From contig NC_135043.1 in NCBI RefSeq assembly GCF_051020975.1, positions 6,138,001 to 6,202,000 on the forward strand: a stretch of DNA of 64,000 nt, in the 5' to 3' direction. The translations under genes and the position numbers were made by a program. How positions within the stretch are numbered: the first letter of the stretch is position 1; the number at the start of each line of letters is the position of its first letter. Source of the DNA: Osmia lignaria lignaria. Lineage: Eukaryota; Arthropoda; Insecta; Hymenoptera; Megachilidae. This document shows, one piece after another, positions 1 through 12,068 of the stretch. The notes beneath the pieces were generated by a model. It searched no databases and was not told the origin of the DNA. It worked only from the letters and a program-made list of their open reading frames with translations.

Positions 1-160
1 GAAATTTATAAACTTAAAAAATTGCAAATCTGAAATTTGGAAATTAGAAAATTTAAAAAATTGATATTTATAAAATAGAAAAACGGGAAATGTGGAAATT
101 AGAAAATTAAAAAATTAGTAAGATAGAAACTTCGAACCTTAAAAAATCATAAAGTTTTGA
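1..160. repeat. A/T-rich short-period tandem tract (period about 10 bp)
   Basis: Degenerate repetition of GAAATTTAGAAA-like words (GAAATTTGG, GGAAATTAGAAAATT, GGAAATGTGGAAATTAG). It may continue beyond the left edge. The same word family recurs at 1428-1680 and, on the opposite strand, at 14435-14630. Confidence 0.6.
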
Positions 161-1427
161 ATGGCATTAACATCACACTAATGGATTTTCTTGCACCACC
201 AAACTACAGTGCAACTTTAACAAGTAATGCAGCATTTTTACTGATTACACAGAACCCCTTGATGCGTCTGCCTCCTCTTTTTCATGGGCGTGGTTCCACC
301 TATTCATCGTCTGGCCATCTGTCTTTATATGTCTGACCCGTGGCTCGTAAACGTTGGGGGATGAAAATGCATAGGGTTTTCACGCGAATGTATTCTGTGC
401 CACGAAACGCGATGTTATCTAGAACGATTTCGAAGCACGTCGAAATGGTAATTTTGTTCAGGCTATCGTGATCAGAAATAACCAGGAGGAATGTAATCGA
501 GTAAGAGGAATCGATTTGAAATTGAGTAATGTAAGTAGAATTAGACGGTGACGAAGAGTTGAAATTTCTATTACAGAAACGTCTAAGAATGACATAGAAC
601 ATTCTAAGAAGATTATTTTTCAAATTTGAAAAGACAGCTTAGTATAATTTTATAATATTCTATAACATTATATTGAATCTTAAATTTTCAATTTTTTAAT
701 ATTTAATATTCGTATATTCAAAGGACTTCAAATTAAATATATACATTTTTTAAATTCATAAAACCATCACTCTTATTAAAAATTTATGAATTTTCTTAAC
801 AGGTTTAGTTAGCTTGTACCATTTACAGCTGTACTTGATAAATTAATACGGAACATTAATTTCTCTGGAATAATTTCAGTTCGACGTGAAATAGAAGCTA
901 TCCATCAATTCGTTCGAGCAATCTCACAAATTGTCGTATCGATTATCGATCGATCGAAGAAACTCGTCTTTCTATTTCCGTCACTTCCAACGAAGCTCTC
1001 GTTCCTTTTTTATTTCATCATTCCAAGGTAAAAATGATTTTCATCGAAACGAAGCGGGAGCAAACGAACGGAAAGTGTGTCGCCGGTGAACGAGATGGTA
1101 ATTAACATGCTGAAATTCGTGTGCAATAATCGTGTTGCTCGTTAAACGGACGATTTCCTTGGAAAATAACGAGCCGGCCCGGGAAAACGCGTATCGTGAG
1201 CCGGATTGCATTGCAGGTGAATAACGATGACGTGCAACGAGGCAAGGGTACACAGAAAGTCGTGAAAAGATTTGCTCGTCTCTACCAAAGACGTCAGTCG
1301 AGCCAGAATTTTAAAGGGAAACTTCCCGTTTAACGGGCGGTAAATTATACAGTCTCAGAAGATATTTTCTTTGATAAATGATAGCGAAAATTTCGGTAAT
1401 TGGTGATCTTATTTTAGCGACTGATAG

Positions 1428-1680
1428 AAAATTAAAGAATTAAAGAACTAGAAAAGCAGGAAATAAAAGATTTAGGAGTTTGGGGAATAGAAAATTGAAA
1501 AATTAAAAAATTAATAAGTAGAAAATGCAAAGATTTGAGAATTTGGGAAACGAGCAATTAGAAAATTGAAAAATTTGGAAATTTAGAAAATAGAAAATTA
1601 GGTAATTTCTCAATTAGAAATTTAGAAACTCTGAAACTCTGCTGTTTAGAAACTTAGAAACTCAGAAACTTAGAAAATTT
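1428..1680. repeat. A/T-rich short-period tandem tract
   Basis: Degenerate repeats of TTAGAAAATTGAAAAATT- and AGAAACTTAGAAACTC-type words, with a clearer 10-bp period (AGAAACTTAG) near 1648-1680. Lies in the intron just 3' of the last visible exon. Confidence 0.65.
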
Positions 1681-1882
1681 ATGGCTTCCTTTCCAATACC
1701 ATCTATTAGGGAGGATGGCCTTAATATTAAACCCTGACAATCTCAATACAACAGAATCGACAGTCGAGTATTTACTTGGCGTTCCAAGAAATCTGTCTTC
1801 GACTTTATCGATAATCAATCGTTTCTTTTTAACTTCGAGCACGGTAGTACAACGACTAAGTCAAAGGATGAAGTATTCTTAC

Positions 1883-2027
1883 CTTCGATCTTCCTTCCAC
1901 GCGTTTCTCTTGATTCAGCTGAATCCAGGCGTCCCATCGGTGCCTGTATACAGTTAGAGTATTCCATTCGTTCAGTCTGACTGTTTGTGTACTTCTGACA
2001 GTGCCTACCCCACTACCACAATCGAAC
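1883..2027 (-). CDS. Pikachurin/EGFLAM-like gene, laminin G domain exon, middle part (gene continues beyond window)
   Basis: Seen: a 145-nt exon with a TTGACAG acceptor (phase 2) and an AAG|GTAAGA donor (phase 0), 48 full codons. It continues the laminin G fold: FDCGSGVGTVRST, then a strand with RLNEWNTLTVYRH, then WIQLNQE and RVEGRSK. From memory, the F-x-CGTG/CGSG element with an RS/VS strand and a 'W-N/H-T' strand is closer to the first laminin G domain of pikachurin than to agrin or perlecan, which lack that cysteine; this is the main ground for the family call. The remaining part of the domain (the usual 'F-x-G-x-LY-GG' strand and closing cysteine pair) is not found in 1-1882 on the minus strand. 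The next exon must therefore lie outside the window, and the gene is truncated by the window edge. Confidence 0.9.
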
Positions 2028-5000
2028 CTGTCAACAAATAATACCATCAGATTATTACTTTGTACAACCTTTCACCAAAACTTCATCGTTTCAAACTAAT
2101 CGTAAATAATAGTTAATATATATTTTTGTTATAATTGTTTATTTGTCACTTTTTTTTCTTGGATTTAAATTGTGAAGGGAATTATATAATTGAAAGACAC
2201 ATCACAATCAATTTCAATCTATCATTTTTATAATGGAAAAATATTTTAACTCCATAGCAGAAAAAATTCTATTGTAATTTACTGGTAAAACATGGAACGA
2301 ATTCAGTGTTATATAATTTAAAACAAAGTTAAAACTTCCTTTTAAAAAGCAGAAGAGATTCGAAGAATAGAATTTCAGAAAACATAATAGATATCAACTG
2401 AATGTATGGAATGAATATACCGCGTGAAATTGAGAGAGATTAACGTTTGGAAGCGACATTTCTCACACGCATTAACGTGAATCCGTGCAATATCCGCGAA
2501 ATTTCGTCGAATGAAAGGGTGGCTCATTGAAATGAACAATGCGATTCAGCTGTGTGATTGCTCTCGTTCATAACCCTCCACGTATACGTGGATCGACGAA
2601 GGATAGGATGCAACGTTCGCTATTATCTCGAGATTCATTTTTCGATACCGTAATAACGTCGATGTTACTATCGTGAAAGCGGTCCAAGGATGGCCATGAA
2701 AGCTGAGATTCGATATTAAAGCAATCGGGATTCTATCTTCGCAGATGCATTCGATAATATCCTGGCAATGGATATTGTAGAATTTACTTGACATAAATAA
2801 AAAGAAAAAAATGATTTATTTTATAAATAATCTATTTTATCTCATTTAGTTTACGCTGGTACGTTTTCGTAAAACGAAAGACAGAAGTCGAGGCTAAGAG
2901 CCGGATTCTAAGTTGCAGTAATTATTACCGTTGGACGGTTTAACGACTCGGTAACGAGAAATTTTAACAAGTTACGCTATGTACAGCGTAAATTCCGCGC
3001 TGTCGAAGCGCGTAATTAATAGCACGCCTAGAAAGGCACGCGTGCTGTTTGCAACTTTAAAGATGCGCTTTCGAGCGACTCGTAGATTGTAATTCCGAGC
3101 GGAAGGAAACATATTTCACTATTAAATTCTTATACGCTTTTCATTTTAATGTATGTGCTAGAAATTATCGAAAAAATACGCCGATTTATTAGTATGTCTG
3201 ATTATACCCCGACTAGTTCTACTTCTACTAGTTCTACCTGTTTCACTTGTCTAATCACTTATTTGTTTATCTATTGTTTTAATCTACTCTATCCACCATA
3301 TTCTATTTATTTAACAACTTATTTTACTTGCACGATTATCTGCAACTCCACATTCCATTTGTCTGACCATACATGGATTATTCTACTTGTTTGAATACTT
3401 ACAATCCTATTTCATTTATATAACTATTTGCAGTTACTATTGTACTAGTATAAACACTGGTATTTTAGTACTATTGGTTCTGTTTCACTTCTTTGATTAG
3501 CTACTATCCAGAGTCTATTGGTCTGACCACATACAGCCCTATTCTACTTCCCTAACGACCTAATCACCATATTCTACTCATCTAACAACCTACATCCCCA
3601 TTCTGGTTATCCGGCTATCCGCCTATCTTGTTCTACTTATCTGGTCGTTTATTCTACCCGTCTGACCACGCTGTTCCTATTCCCTTGACTTAATGCGACT
3701 CTGATAGGTATGCCAAAATATGCATGCCAGTAGTAATTGAGAAATCTCCCAAGCAATGATTCAACATAATTTATACACAATGTATTTCATTTAGTAGTGA
3801 AAGAAAATTAATTCTACTTAGCAAAATTGCTGTTGGTAGAATGATAAGAGTTAAATTACTGTTCTTCGTTGACTGTTTTGAATTAATCCCTCCAGTAGCT
3901 GTCACATGTTTGGAAACGTTCTATATCTGAAACACGTCTGTCTAAAGTACAGTTTAAACCTCTCTATCTCGCTAGTTTGACTGCGCGTTTTGCACTCGAG
4001 TTGATCGTGGGATTAGCAAGAGAGAAAGATCCACGATGTCGTAAAGGGGGCAGAAGACAGAAATTCAATTCGTAGCCATTGTCGCCGGATATCCGTTGAG
4101 AGACTAATGCCTGTCGGAGTCTCTCGCGAGGATAAGGAGATGCCGGGTTGGATTTACGCGGTTCGTTCGTTCGAAAGCCGTTTACCTCGACCTAAGACGC
4201 AGTTTTAACGCGAATAAGCGAGCCGGCATGATAATTAAGGACTCCTCTAGGGAAAGAAGATCGCGACCCTGACCTTCTCCACGATCGTGGGCAAAAAGTG
4301 TACTTGACATTTTCCTGCCACCCACGCGAATCATGACAAGTCACGTAGACAGATTTCTTTTCGTATACGAGTCACGAAATGAATTATTAGAAACGTGTAA
4401 TTCATTTCATCCTTATTATAATTAATATGAAAATAAAATAAAATAAAAATTTCAAAGAAGGAGATCGATCTTTCTTCAAATTCCAATCATTTTAGTATTA
4501 TACATTTTTTCTTTAGATCAATTTTTAGAATAGAAAAATATTTTAATAAAATTAAATACAAAATTGCAATTAACGTGATTATTATTAAGGAAATTGGTTA
4601 TATTTATGTTCTTTTTTATTCCTCAAATGATTGAACGTCCTAGATACTTGATAATAATGAAGATGAAAGAATGGAATGGAAATCAAAGTTTCATCGATAA
4701 ACGCGTTCGTTAGATCGTCAAAGTTCAATCGATTGGAACGATATAATGAGTCGAGTGTTTGTCGCAAACTTTGTACCGTCGCCATGCATCGTTGTATTAT
4801 GCCAACTTTCCTCAACTTCCTTCGGTATGACCAAAGTTTCCCTGGAACCTCATTGCCCTATTAGCAATAGGACATCAAAGGATTCGCGGGAAGCCGCGAT
4901 TTACTTCAATTTACCGCAGAACGAGTTGCTCTATCGAGGCAACAGTCCATCGCCAGCATGTGATCGATAAACTTTGATGAAATTGGAATAGAAGATACCT

Positions 5001-5329
5001 ATCTATTCTCGTTGCTCATCCGCCGACACCAAAGACGTTCATTTGCATCCATTAAATTTTATCGCATTTAATTTATCTTGAAATCGATACTGATAATTAT
5101 TTTGTAAAAATAATAATATTTCAATTTTTAAGCTACAATTATTTTTGATTCTTAAAAAATCAGTTCCTTCACAATTCCTCCAAAGAACAAACTCAATTTC
5201 CAAATTACTCTGCAATCTACTTATCCACCTCAAACATCGTTTATTTAATAAGAAAAAAAAAATTGAATCTGTACCCTCGGAATCTGCACCCTTGACAGGA
5301 AGAGTACAATTAAGGAGAAATGTCGTTAC
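2028..5329 (-). other. Intron of 3,302 bp splitting the laminin G domain
   Basis: Bounded by the GTAACG donor at 5329 and the TTGACAG acceptor at 2028. It contains a degenerate array of units of about 30 bp (3190-3690) and a GC-richer, dyad-rich island (4004-4290). No coding segment is recognised. Confidence 0.85.
3190..3690. repeat. Degenerate minisatellite, unit about 30 bp
   Basis: Imperfect units built on TATTCTACTTGTCTGACCAC followed by about 10 variable bases. The clearest stretch is 3540-3690, where successive ATTCTACTT-like starts are 29-31 bp apart. Copies are strongly diverged, suggesting an old array. Related copies occur at 11367-11641, 30081-30310 and possibly 54800-54975. Confidence 0.65.
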
Positions 5330-5531
5330 CTAAATTCGATGAAACCGTGATGTAGTATCAAGGCCATGAAGTCACCCTGAAGATCATCCCTCTCGCCTGC
5401 GAGCAGCAGAATTCCGTCCCAGGCTTCCGGTCGGAATTCCAATTCTAATTGGACGTGCTTGTAAGCAGCCTTTAGGGCTGGAAATGCCAGCCAACTAGAG
5501 CCAGTGAAACGGGGCGATCTCACCTCTGACT
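5330..5531 (-). CDS. Pikachurin/EGFLAM-like gene, laminin G domain exon, N-terminal half
   Basis: Seen: a 202-nt exon with an ATTACAG acceptor (phase 1) and an AG|GTAACG donor (phase 2), 66 full codons. The protein reads as the start of a laminin G domain: PRFTGSSWLAFPAL (first strand), then LELEFRPEAWDGILLLAG (the conserved 'DGILL' strand), then QGDFMALILHHGFIEFR. Family knowledge: laminin G domains are about 180-residue beta sandwiches that bind dystroglycan, heparan sulfate or other matrix ligands; in vertebrates pikachurin binds dystroglycan at photoreceptor ribbon synapses. The split codon at the 3' end is completed by the exon at 2027, giving an unbroken EFRFDCGSG segment. A 21.4-kb intron separates it from the EGF exon at 26915, and no intervening exon is required by phase. 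Alternative assignments are agrin or perlecan. Confidence 0.92.
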
Positions 5532-6435
5532 CTGTAATAAAAATTACCATCGTTAGTGAGACTCGTTGTTATTTTCACGCCTTAATATCAGAAAAGGCTC
5601 CAAAAAAGAATTTGCTAGCGATTAAAATTGATAAAAAAACAAAATTGCATATAATTGTAATTCAAAAATTCTGAATCTCACGATACCTATCATTAAATAT
5701 AAATCTTAATTAATCACACCAGTGACCGTAAATGTTATCGAGCAACAAGTTAATTCAACCAGTAAACCACCATCATCTTGTAATAACTTCTACCATTCCC
5801 CAATTCTATACAAATTACAAGGGCCCTTTAGCTGTTCACTTATCTACTTCTAATTATTGCCCCTCACACCCATAAACCTGAAGAAGGAACCTCCATTCTC
5901 CCCTTTCGAGACATCCAAGGAAACGAAGAAATATGGTGAAAGTCGAATCGAGAATTCCAGGGACGAGCCAGGCTTAAGGGATGTCTTTTACCCTCGTCCA
6001 TTTAGGGTCGACTATCAGTCAAGGAAACAGTACGGTACATAGAAGAAGAAGGGCCCTGATAGTTGTATGCTTGGGTACACAAGGCTGGTTATAAATCAGA
6101 CGGACACGAGAAATGGAAAAACTTGCGCTTCTACCACTCTCAAATGTAATAATATTTCTTGATCTTCATGTCTACCGATGTTACAATGCGTTATTTATGA
6201 CAAAAGTTCTTTCCTTTTATAGACTTCTGTGAATTTCGATTATTTTTTAGATTTACCCTTAACATTATTAGTTTTTAAAGTTAACAAAACTGTCTTTTAT
6301 TTTCTTTTTGTCGTTCCTCAATGCACGACAAGTGTTTCAATTAACCACTAAACTATCGTTTGAGCTCGAAAATTGGTATTATCGATTTTTTTTTCCTGTT
6401 TTTTTTATTTTAATTACCAACTGGACGAGGAATCA

Positions 6436-6601
6436 GCGAACTTCGCCTTTCTGTTCCACGTGTATGATCAGTCGTTTTGGCCGTTTGCCAAAACCAGTTC
6501 CTCGCTCGGGCTTCAATTAACCACTTCAGTTAGCCCGGGCCACGGGGTGCGATTTATCGCACGCGAAGATTTGCAAGCTATGCCAAACAGAAAGGCGTCG
6601 C
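6436..6601. repeat. Cloverleaf-like nested inverted repeats
   Basis: Outer 12-bp perfect arms (CGCCTTTCTGTT at 6444-6455 and AACAGAAAGGCG at 6586-6597), extended by GCGA/TCGC after a 4-nt bulge. They enclose three hairpins: GTTTTGGC/GCCAAAAC (6474-6494), CGGGCT/AGCCCG (6507-6537) and GTGCGAT/ATCGCAC (6547-6562). The interior also carries CACGTG at 6457-6462. Confidence 0.8.
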
Positions 6602-9600
6602 GATCGACGAGTTTCCACTAGCAAGCGTCGCGGCGTTACATGACTGCGGTTCACCGACACCGTTTAGACAGCTCGATAGAATTTCAACGATATTTTTTTT
6701 CATACACTCTTACGGGTAGAAACCTTCGAGGGAAAATCGTATTTTTCTGCAACGTTTATTCTGTATTCTATGGTGATTGTAGTATGGTATTTGCAACTTT
6801 TATATTCTTTTTCCATATAAAAATTTACAAATCTATTTGCCAATTTAATATTTCAATGATTTATTTTTAATGAGAAAAAAATCCATTGAAATATGAAATT
6901 CTATCGTAGAAACGCAGTGCTCGATTAATTCTATCATAAGCCGAATTGAAGTTACTTTAGGTGTGAATAAGGCTTGTTCTCGTGGTACAGGAGCGTGCGA
7001 ATGGAAAGTTTGTGAAGTAGCGGAGAGATCGAGTAACTAGGACATGAGATACGATTTCGAGCAAGATCGGTGTCTAAATGGATTCTTAGGATCGTGGCGA
7101 GATCGGAAAGCGGTTTTAGTTTGCAGTTCAGTTTAGTTGGAGCAAGGGAGTTTGAAGCCAGGAGTACTTTCAAAGAGTTGCAGTCGAAGAGCTGGAGTTA
7201 AGAAGAATTTTGTAACATGGATTTATTCCTACCCTTTGATATCAGTTTCTTTTCTGAAATAAAATCTTTCTCCTGGTAAGAGCGAAAAACTATTTCTTCT
7301 TTTTTTTTAATAAAATATTTCTTTTCATAAGGGTGGAAAATTAATTTACTCATCAAAGATTACTTTCCATGAAGCATTAAATTTTTTTATTTTAATGATA
7401 AAAGAAAAAATGAATAATAATCCCATATCCCTTTCTGCGAATATTCCATTAAAGCAATTCAATTAAGCCCATCGTTGCGTCTTCGGGTATTTCACGCTTC
7501 ATTTTACTCGCTAACAAGCTTTAAATTCACCTGGTCGTTTAGTGTTTCACACTGGAATGGGAGAAAAAGAATATTCAGTACCCCATGGGCGAACCATCCT
7601 CGCGATATTTGCATACAAACTGTGGGCGAAAACGGAAGCTCTGACCGGTTAATACGATTCCCGACGCGAAAACGCGGTCAATTTAAGGCTCGCTGAGCCG
7701 TGCGAGATGCTCGTGACGCTCTAAATTGCGCTCGATCAGAACGAACCAAGGAGCTTTCAACGAACGATCCTTGTCGACGACGCGACAAGACGACCAAGCT
7801 TGTTCCGCGTGTCTTTATGCAAATTAACGGGAACAAGAAGATGGTGAAGTCGAGTACTTGGCTTGAGATCAGATCCAAGTATATTGCAAAGTAGCTTCGA
7901 ATTTTATTGAATAGTATTTCAGCACAATGGTTAATAATTATCTTTATTATTTCAGATAGCAATCAGTTATAAATGAATCATTAATTAGTAGCGTAATTAG
8001 AATCTTTTGGGTGTGGGCCATGTCTCTTAGAAATGTTGTTGAACTTTGGAGATTTTATAAATCTGAGATTCTAGAATTGTGGCATTAAAAATGAAGTGGA
8101 AGGAAGATACTATAAGAAACGATTTAAAACGTGAAATTTCCTTGAAAGGAGATTCGCTAAGGCTCTTGTCCGCTACTAATGCGGCTGATCCTAGTACACT
8201 CGTCGAATCTAAGCGGATTGATCGCGATAAAACCGTTGAAATATAGGGTAGCCAGTTATTTTGTCAGAGAAGGTAATGCTTATTTAAAGGGACGACACAT
8301 TTCAGATGTCTTTCATCATTTATAGAAAAGATCTTCACATTTGAAATCTTTTCTGTATAGAATACTCTTTGTTCAAGCTAAATTACCCAATAAATATAAT
8401 AAAAATAACAAAATTCTGTTCTCTTTCATTTTTCCATATTTCTATTATTTCCGAGAAAAATATTAATCAGTGATGTTTTTAATATTTTGCTTTTCAAATA
8501 AATTTTTATTTTCACAACTATTATCGGCACGAACCTACTTTCTTTCTAGACTTGTTAGGGAAGATTGAACGTACAAAATCAGGTGGAAAGGGGTCTTTAA
8601 AGTAACTGACGTACGCGAGTAAGTATCGATTTAACGTGACGGTTAATTATGCAAAACTAGAGCTGGTTTATCGAAAATTACAGCTCGTACTGGAGCCTAC
8701 AGGCAAATGAGAGTTTGACATGATTTTGCTTTGCAATGAATTCGAAAACGAGCCCGTTTCCATACATTTAATAAGATTTTCCATTGAAACAGACCGAATT
8801 AACATGGAGCTTATTAAATTGAAAGCTTCGATATAATTAAAACCTGCTTCCCCTATTCGTGTGTTCACAATCGATAAATGAAAGGTTTTCCTGTTTGCTT
8901 TTAGAAATTCATTTCACCATGGTAATTAAACGAAAATCAATCGCACATGTTGCTACTGTTTTTTTTTCAATCGCACTCGATTGAAACGTATTATATTAAT
9001 ACTTAGTAATAAATAAAGATCACTCCTTGAATAACAATATGTGCTTTCTAATCATCTGATACTGTATTAATTAATTAATTTTAAAATATTTGAAATTTTT
9101 ATAACAATACGGGTTAATTGTTTTAAACTCTTGGGTTTTCATTATAAATATTATTCAGAACTTCAATTTTGCAATCTATTGTTAAATATTCAAGATAAAA
9201 TATATTAATTAAATAATAAATATCCATAATTTATTTGAAATTATTTTAGGTTATTTAAATTGTGAATTGAAAATAAAATATAGAAACGAGAAAAATATAA
9301 TTTGACGTACGTCAAGAAAATTCTAAAAAATTAATTAATTACAAAAATATAGTAAAGAGAAGGTAGAATATAGAAGAACTTAATATAGAGAGCCATGGAA
9401 AATAAATAGGAAGCAGGTCTCTTGCCTTCCAAAAGTGTAGCAGTAAATAAAGCCAATTTCTTTCTGTTGCTCGAGGATTCGGTATTCCTGGTTTTGCTCA
9501 ATTTAATTTAAACAATGCTTCTACCCTGTTTTCCTACCCTTCCACTTACTCTAGATTATCTCGTCCCCGTTTAATCGTGCCGTTTCTTTTCTCGTTCGCA

Positions 9601-11366
9601 AACATTCCGGACACATGAAAGTGTAAGAAAAGGGTTAACGTAATTTGAAGTAAATGAACTGCGAAAGTATTCGTGTCTTTTTTCAAATTGTTAATAAGTA
9701 TTCTAAAATTTTAATATCGAATGAAAAATCTAAAATTTCATTAAAATATTTTTATAATATTAAATCAGTAAAAGAAAATAAATAAATTCACGATTTTTCA
9801 TCATATTTTCCCCATTATTCTTGAATGAAAAGTCAACATCAAAGGGTGTGAAAAACATTCATCGTATCTTTACAATTAAAAAGAATCATCTGAATGTTAC
9901 ACCCTGCACAAAGAACACTCCTGAGCCATCGTCAACAATATCGAAAGGGGTGACGATCAAAAGGAACAACGTCAGCGAAAGGGTTACAGACCCTGCGAAT
10001 TTCGTGACGATAAAACACATTCAGGACTGCAAAGGGTGGAATAAATAAAAAAAAAAAGAGGAAGACGAGGGGTTTCGTGTTTCTCGCAACGAGATTCGCA
10101 GCTACGATCGTCGGCGTGAGGCTAAATAGCCGCGTGTTCGCGACGCGATGAAAAATTCAGCGGCGGGAAAAGAGCGTCGGATATATTTTCAGCTTCAGAA
10201 GGGTCGTTCTGCTCGGCTCCATTAATGCCAGCCCAGCGCAATTCTACCGTAGGGGATAATGGTTTTTGAACACGCTCCCGCTACAAACCATAGGCAAAAG
10301 TGCACTTTTCCGACCCCTTAACTGGTTTGGAATCCCATGGACCCTTCGCGAAAGGGTTCGTGAAAGGGCGAAGGTGTCTCTGACGTCCAAATGAACGATG
10401 AAGTGACGAAATATATTTTTATTTTCGTATCACAACCTCTATACAAATTATTCCATTTTTTTATTATAATTTTGTAATAATTCATTTATAGATTGTTTGT
10501 TATATGACAAGTCTATATGGCATAGGACTATGTAAATGAGGTAAACAATCTATTCGGATTTTAATTCAAGAATTTCGCGTGCAAGGTGCATACTATGAGC
10601 GCATACGCACGAACTCGTAGCATGAAATGCTTAATAATTAGTTCCACTTGTCGCTGACAATTAACAGACTGGATGGCAGCGAGCTGTGACACGGACACCG
10701 CCAATAATCGTATGCTATATCGATGGTCCATTAGAAACACATGCTGCCCCTTTTCTCTCGAGAATTATCACCGGAAATTATCGCCCGCATTATTGATTAA
10801 TATCCCAGTTTAGCGTGTGAACCAGTCCGATATGATGATTATACATGTTTTAATCTAAAGTTTAGAAATAATAACAACTTTCAGACTGAAAATTCTTTAG
10901 CATCTCTCGGTTTGCGTAAAAGTAAGTAGCAATGGTGGTAATAAGGGAGGTAAGATGGCAGACGCCATAAAAGGGTAAGAACGAGTCTAGTGGCGTTTTG
11001 CCAGGGATCATCGAACGAAATTAGCCCGGCACGTCGTACGTATCTACGAGGGACGTTGAACATCGATGTCTCGATGCGAAAACCAGTGCCAACGTCCTAG
11101 AAAGCCGCGAGAACGCAGCCAAGTAATCAGAAGAAATTTGCAAACACGCTTCGTACAATGGAACTTCCGTTCGAGACGTCGCAGTGCTACCTCCATGTGT
11201 ATTCTTGCCAACAACCTGCACTTGTTTCCTTCAGGCAATTTGCATTAGCTTTATGACGAGATTATTGGAAAACATGGTAGGTAGTTATTTTTAATTGAAA
11301 ATTTTAAGAGAAAAAAAAGTACTTGGTTTCTAAGTAAGATGAGAAACTCCGAATCTGGAAAAGATC

Positions 11367-11641
11367 TACTTTCCTATGTAATTTGTCTGACCATTTATTG
11401 ATCTGCTCACTTATTCACTGTATTTTATTTGTTTGCTGATATATTACTATTTTCCTACTGAATTAATTATTTATATTTATCTGATAATATACTCATGCTA
11501 TTTCATTTTTCTGACCGCTCGTCCTATACTACTGGAGTAACAATATATTGACCTATACCACTTGTCTGACATACTCTTGGCTATACTACTTGCCTAATTA
11601 CTAGGCTGTCTTTCGGTCTATTTTACTTGTCTGATCATAAT
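11367..11641. repeat. Degenerate minisatellite of the same 30-bp family
   Basis: Repeated words such as TTTGTCTGACCATTTATT, TATACCACTTGTCTGACATA, TATACTACTTGCC and TATTTTACTTGTCTGATC at roughly 28-36 bp spacing. They match the unit seen at 3190-3690 in sequence and orientation. Confidence 0.6.
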
Positions 11642-11955
11642 GATTATGTATTCTCCATAACAGAAATAATAAAATTATCTGATAATTATCTAATTTAATT
11701 ATACAAAATAATTCTAAATAGCAAATTAAAGGGTTGCATTAAAAAGAAATAATGAACATTTCATTGCGATTATCGTACAAGGCAAGAAACAGCGTGATTA
11801 TAAGCTGTGTTTGAACGACGTTATACGGCAAGTTTACACGAGTCGGTCTGAAAATAGCCGAGGCAAACGGTTCGGTTCGCCGTGAAACTTTTCCCCGTGG
11901 CATTTTTCTAGCCCTCCGGTTAGCCGGCCCGGGATAGTTTGGTTGCACTTAACGA

Positions 11956-12068
11956 GGAAAAACAACGGCGATGAACCATTGCAACGCTGCTTCTGCCCGT
12001 ACAACAGCGAAATTGAGAAGACGAGGCCGGCCTCGTCTGACCGACGCGGCGCGGTTCGTTGTTTTTCC
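11956..12068. repeat. 12-bp inverted repeat enclosing a 20-bp perfect palindrome
   Basis: GGAAAAACAACG (11956-11967) and CGTTGTTTTTCC (12057-12068) are exact reverse complements. Between them, AGACGAGGCCGGCCTCGTCT at 12019-12038 is a perfect 20-bp palindrome. Confidence 0.85.

Larger units (their letters stand above)
1..1882 (-). other. Intron (partial) 3' of the last visible laminin G exon
   Basis: Intronic on the minus strand because the exon ending at 1883 has a strong donor and no continuing laminin G exon is seen. It contains two A/T-rich short-period repeat tracts (about 1-160 and 1428-1680) and otherwise AT-rich sequence. Open stretches at 300-623, 1041-1253 and 1654-1842 on the minus strand show no family resemblance and are treated as chance. 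Confidence 0.75.
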
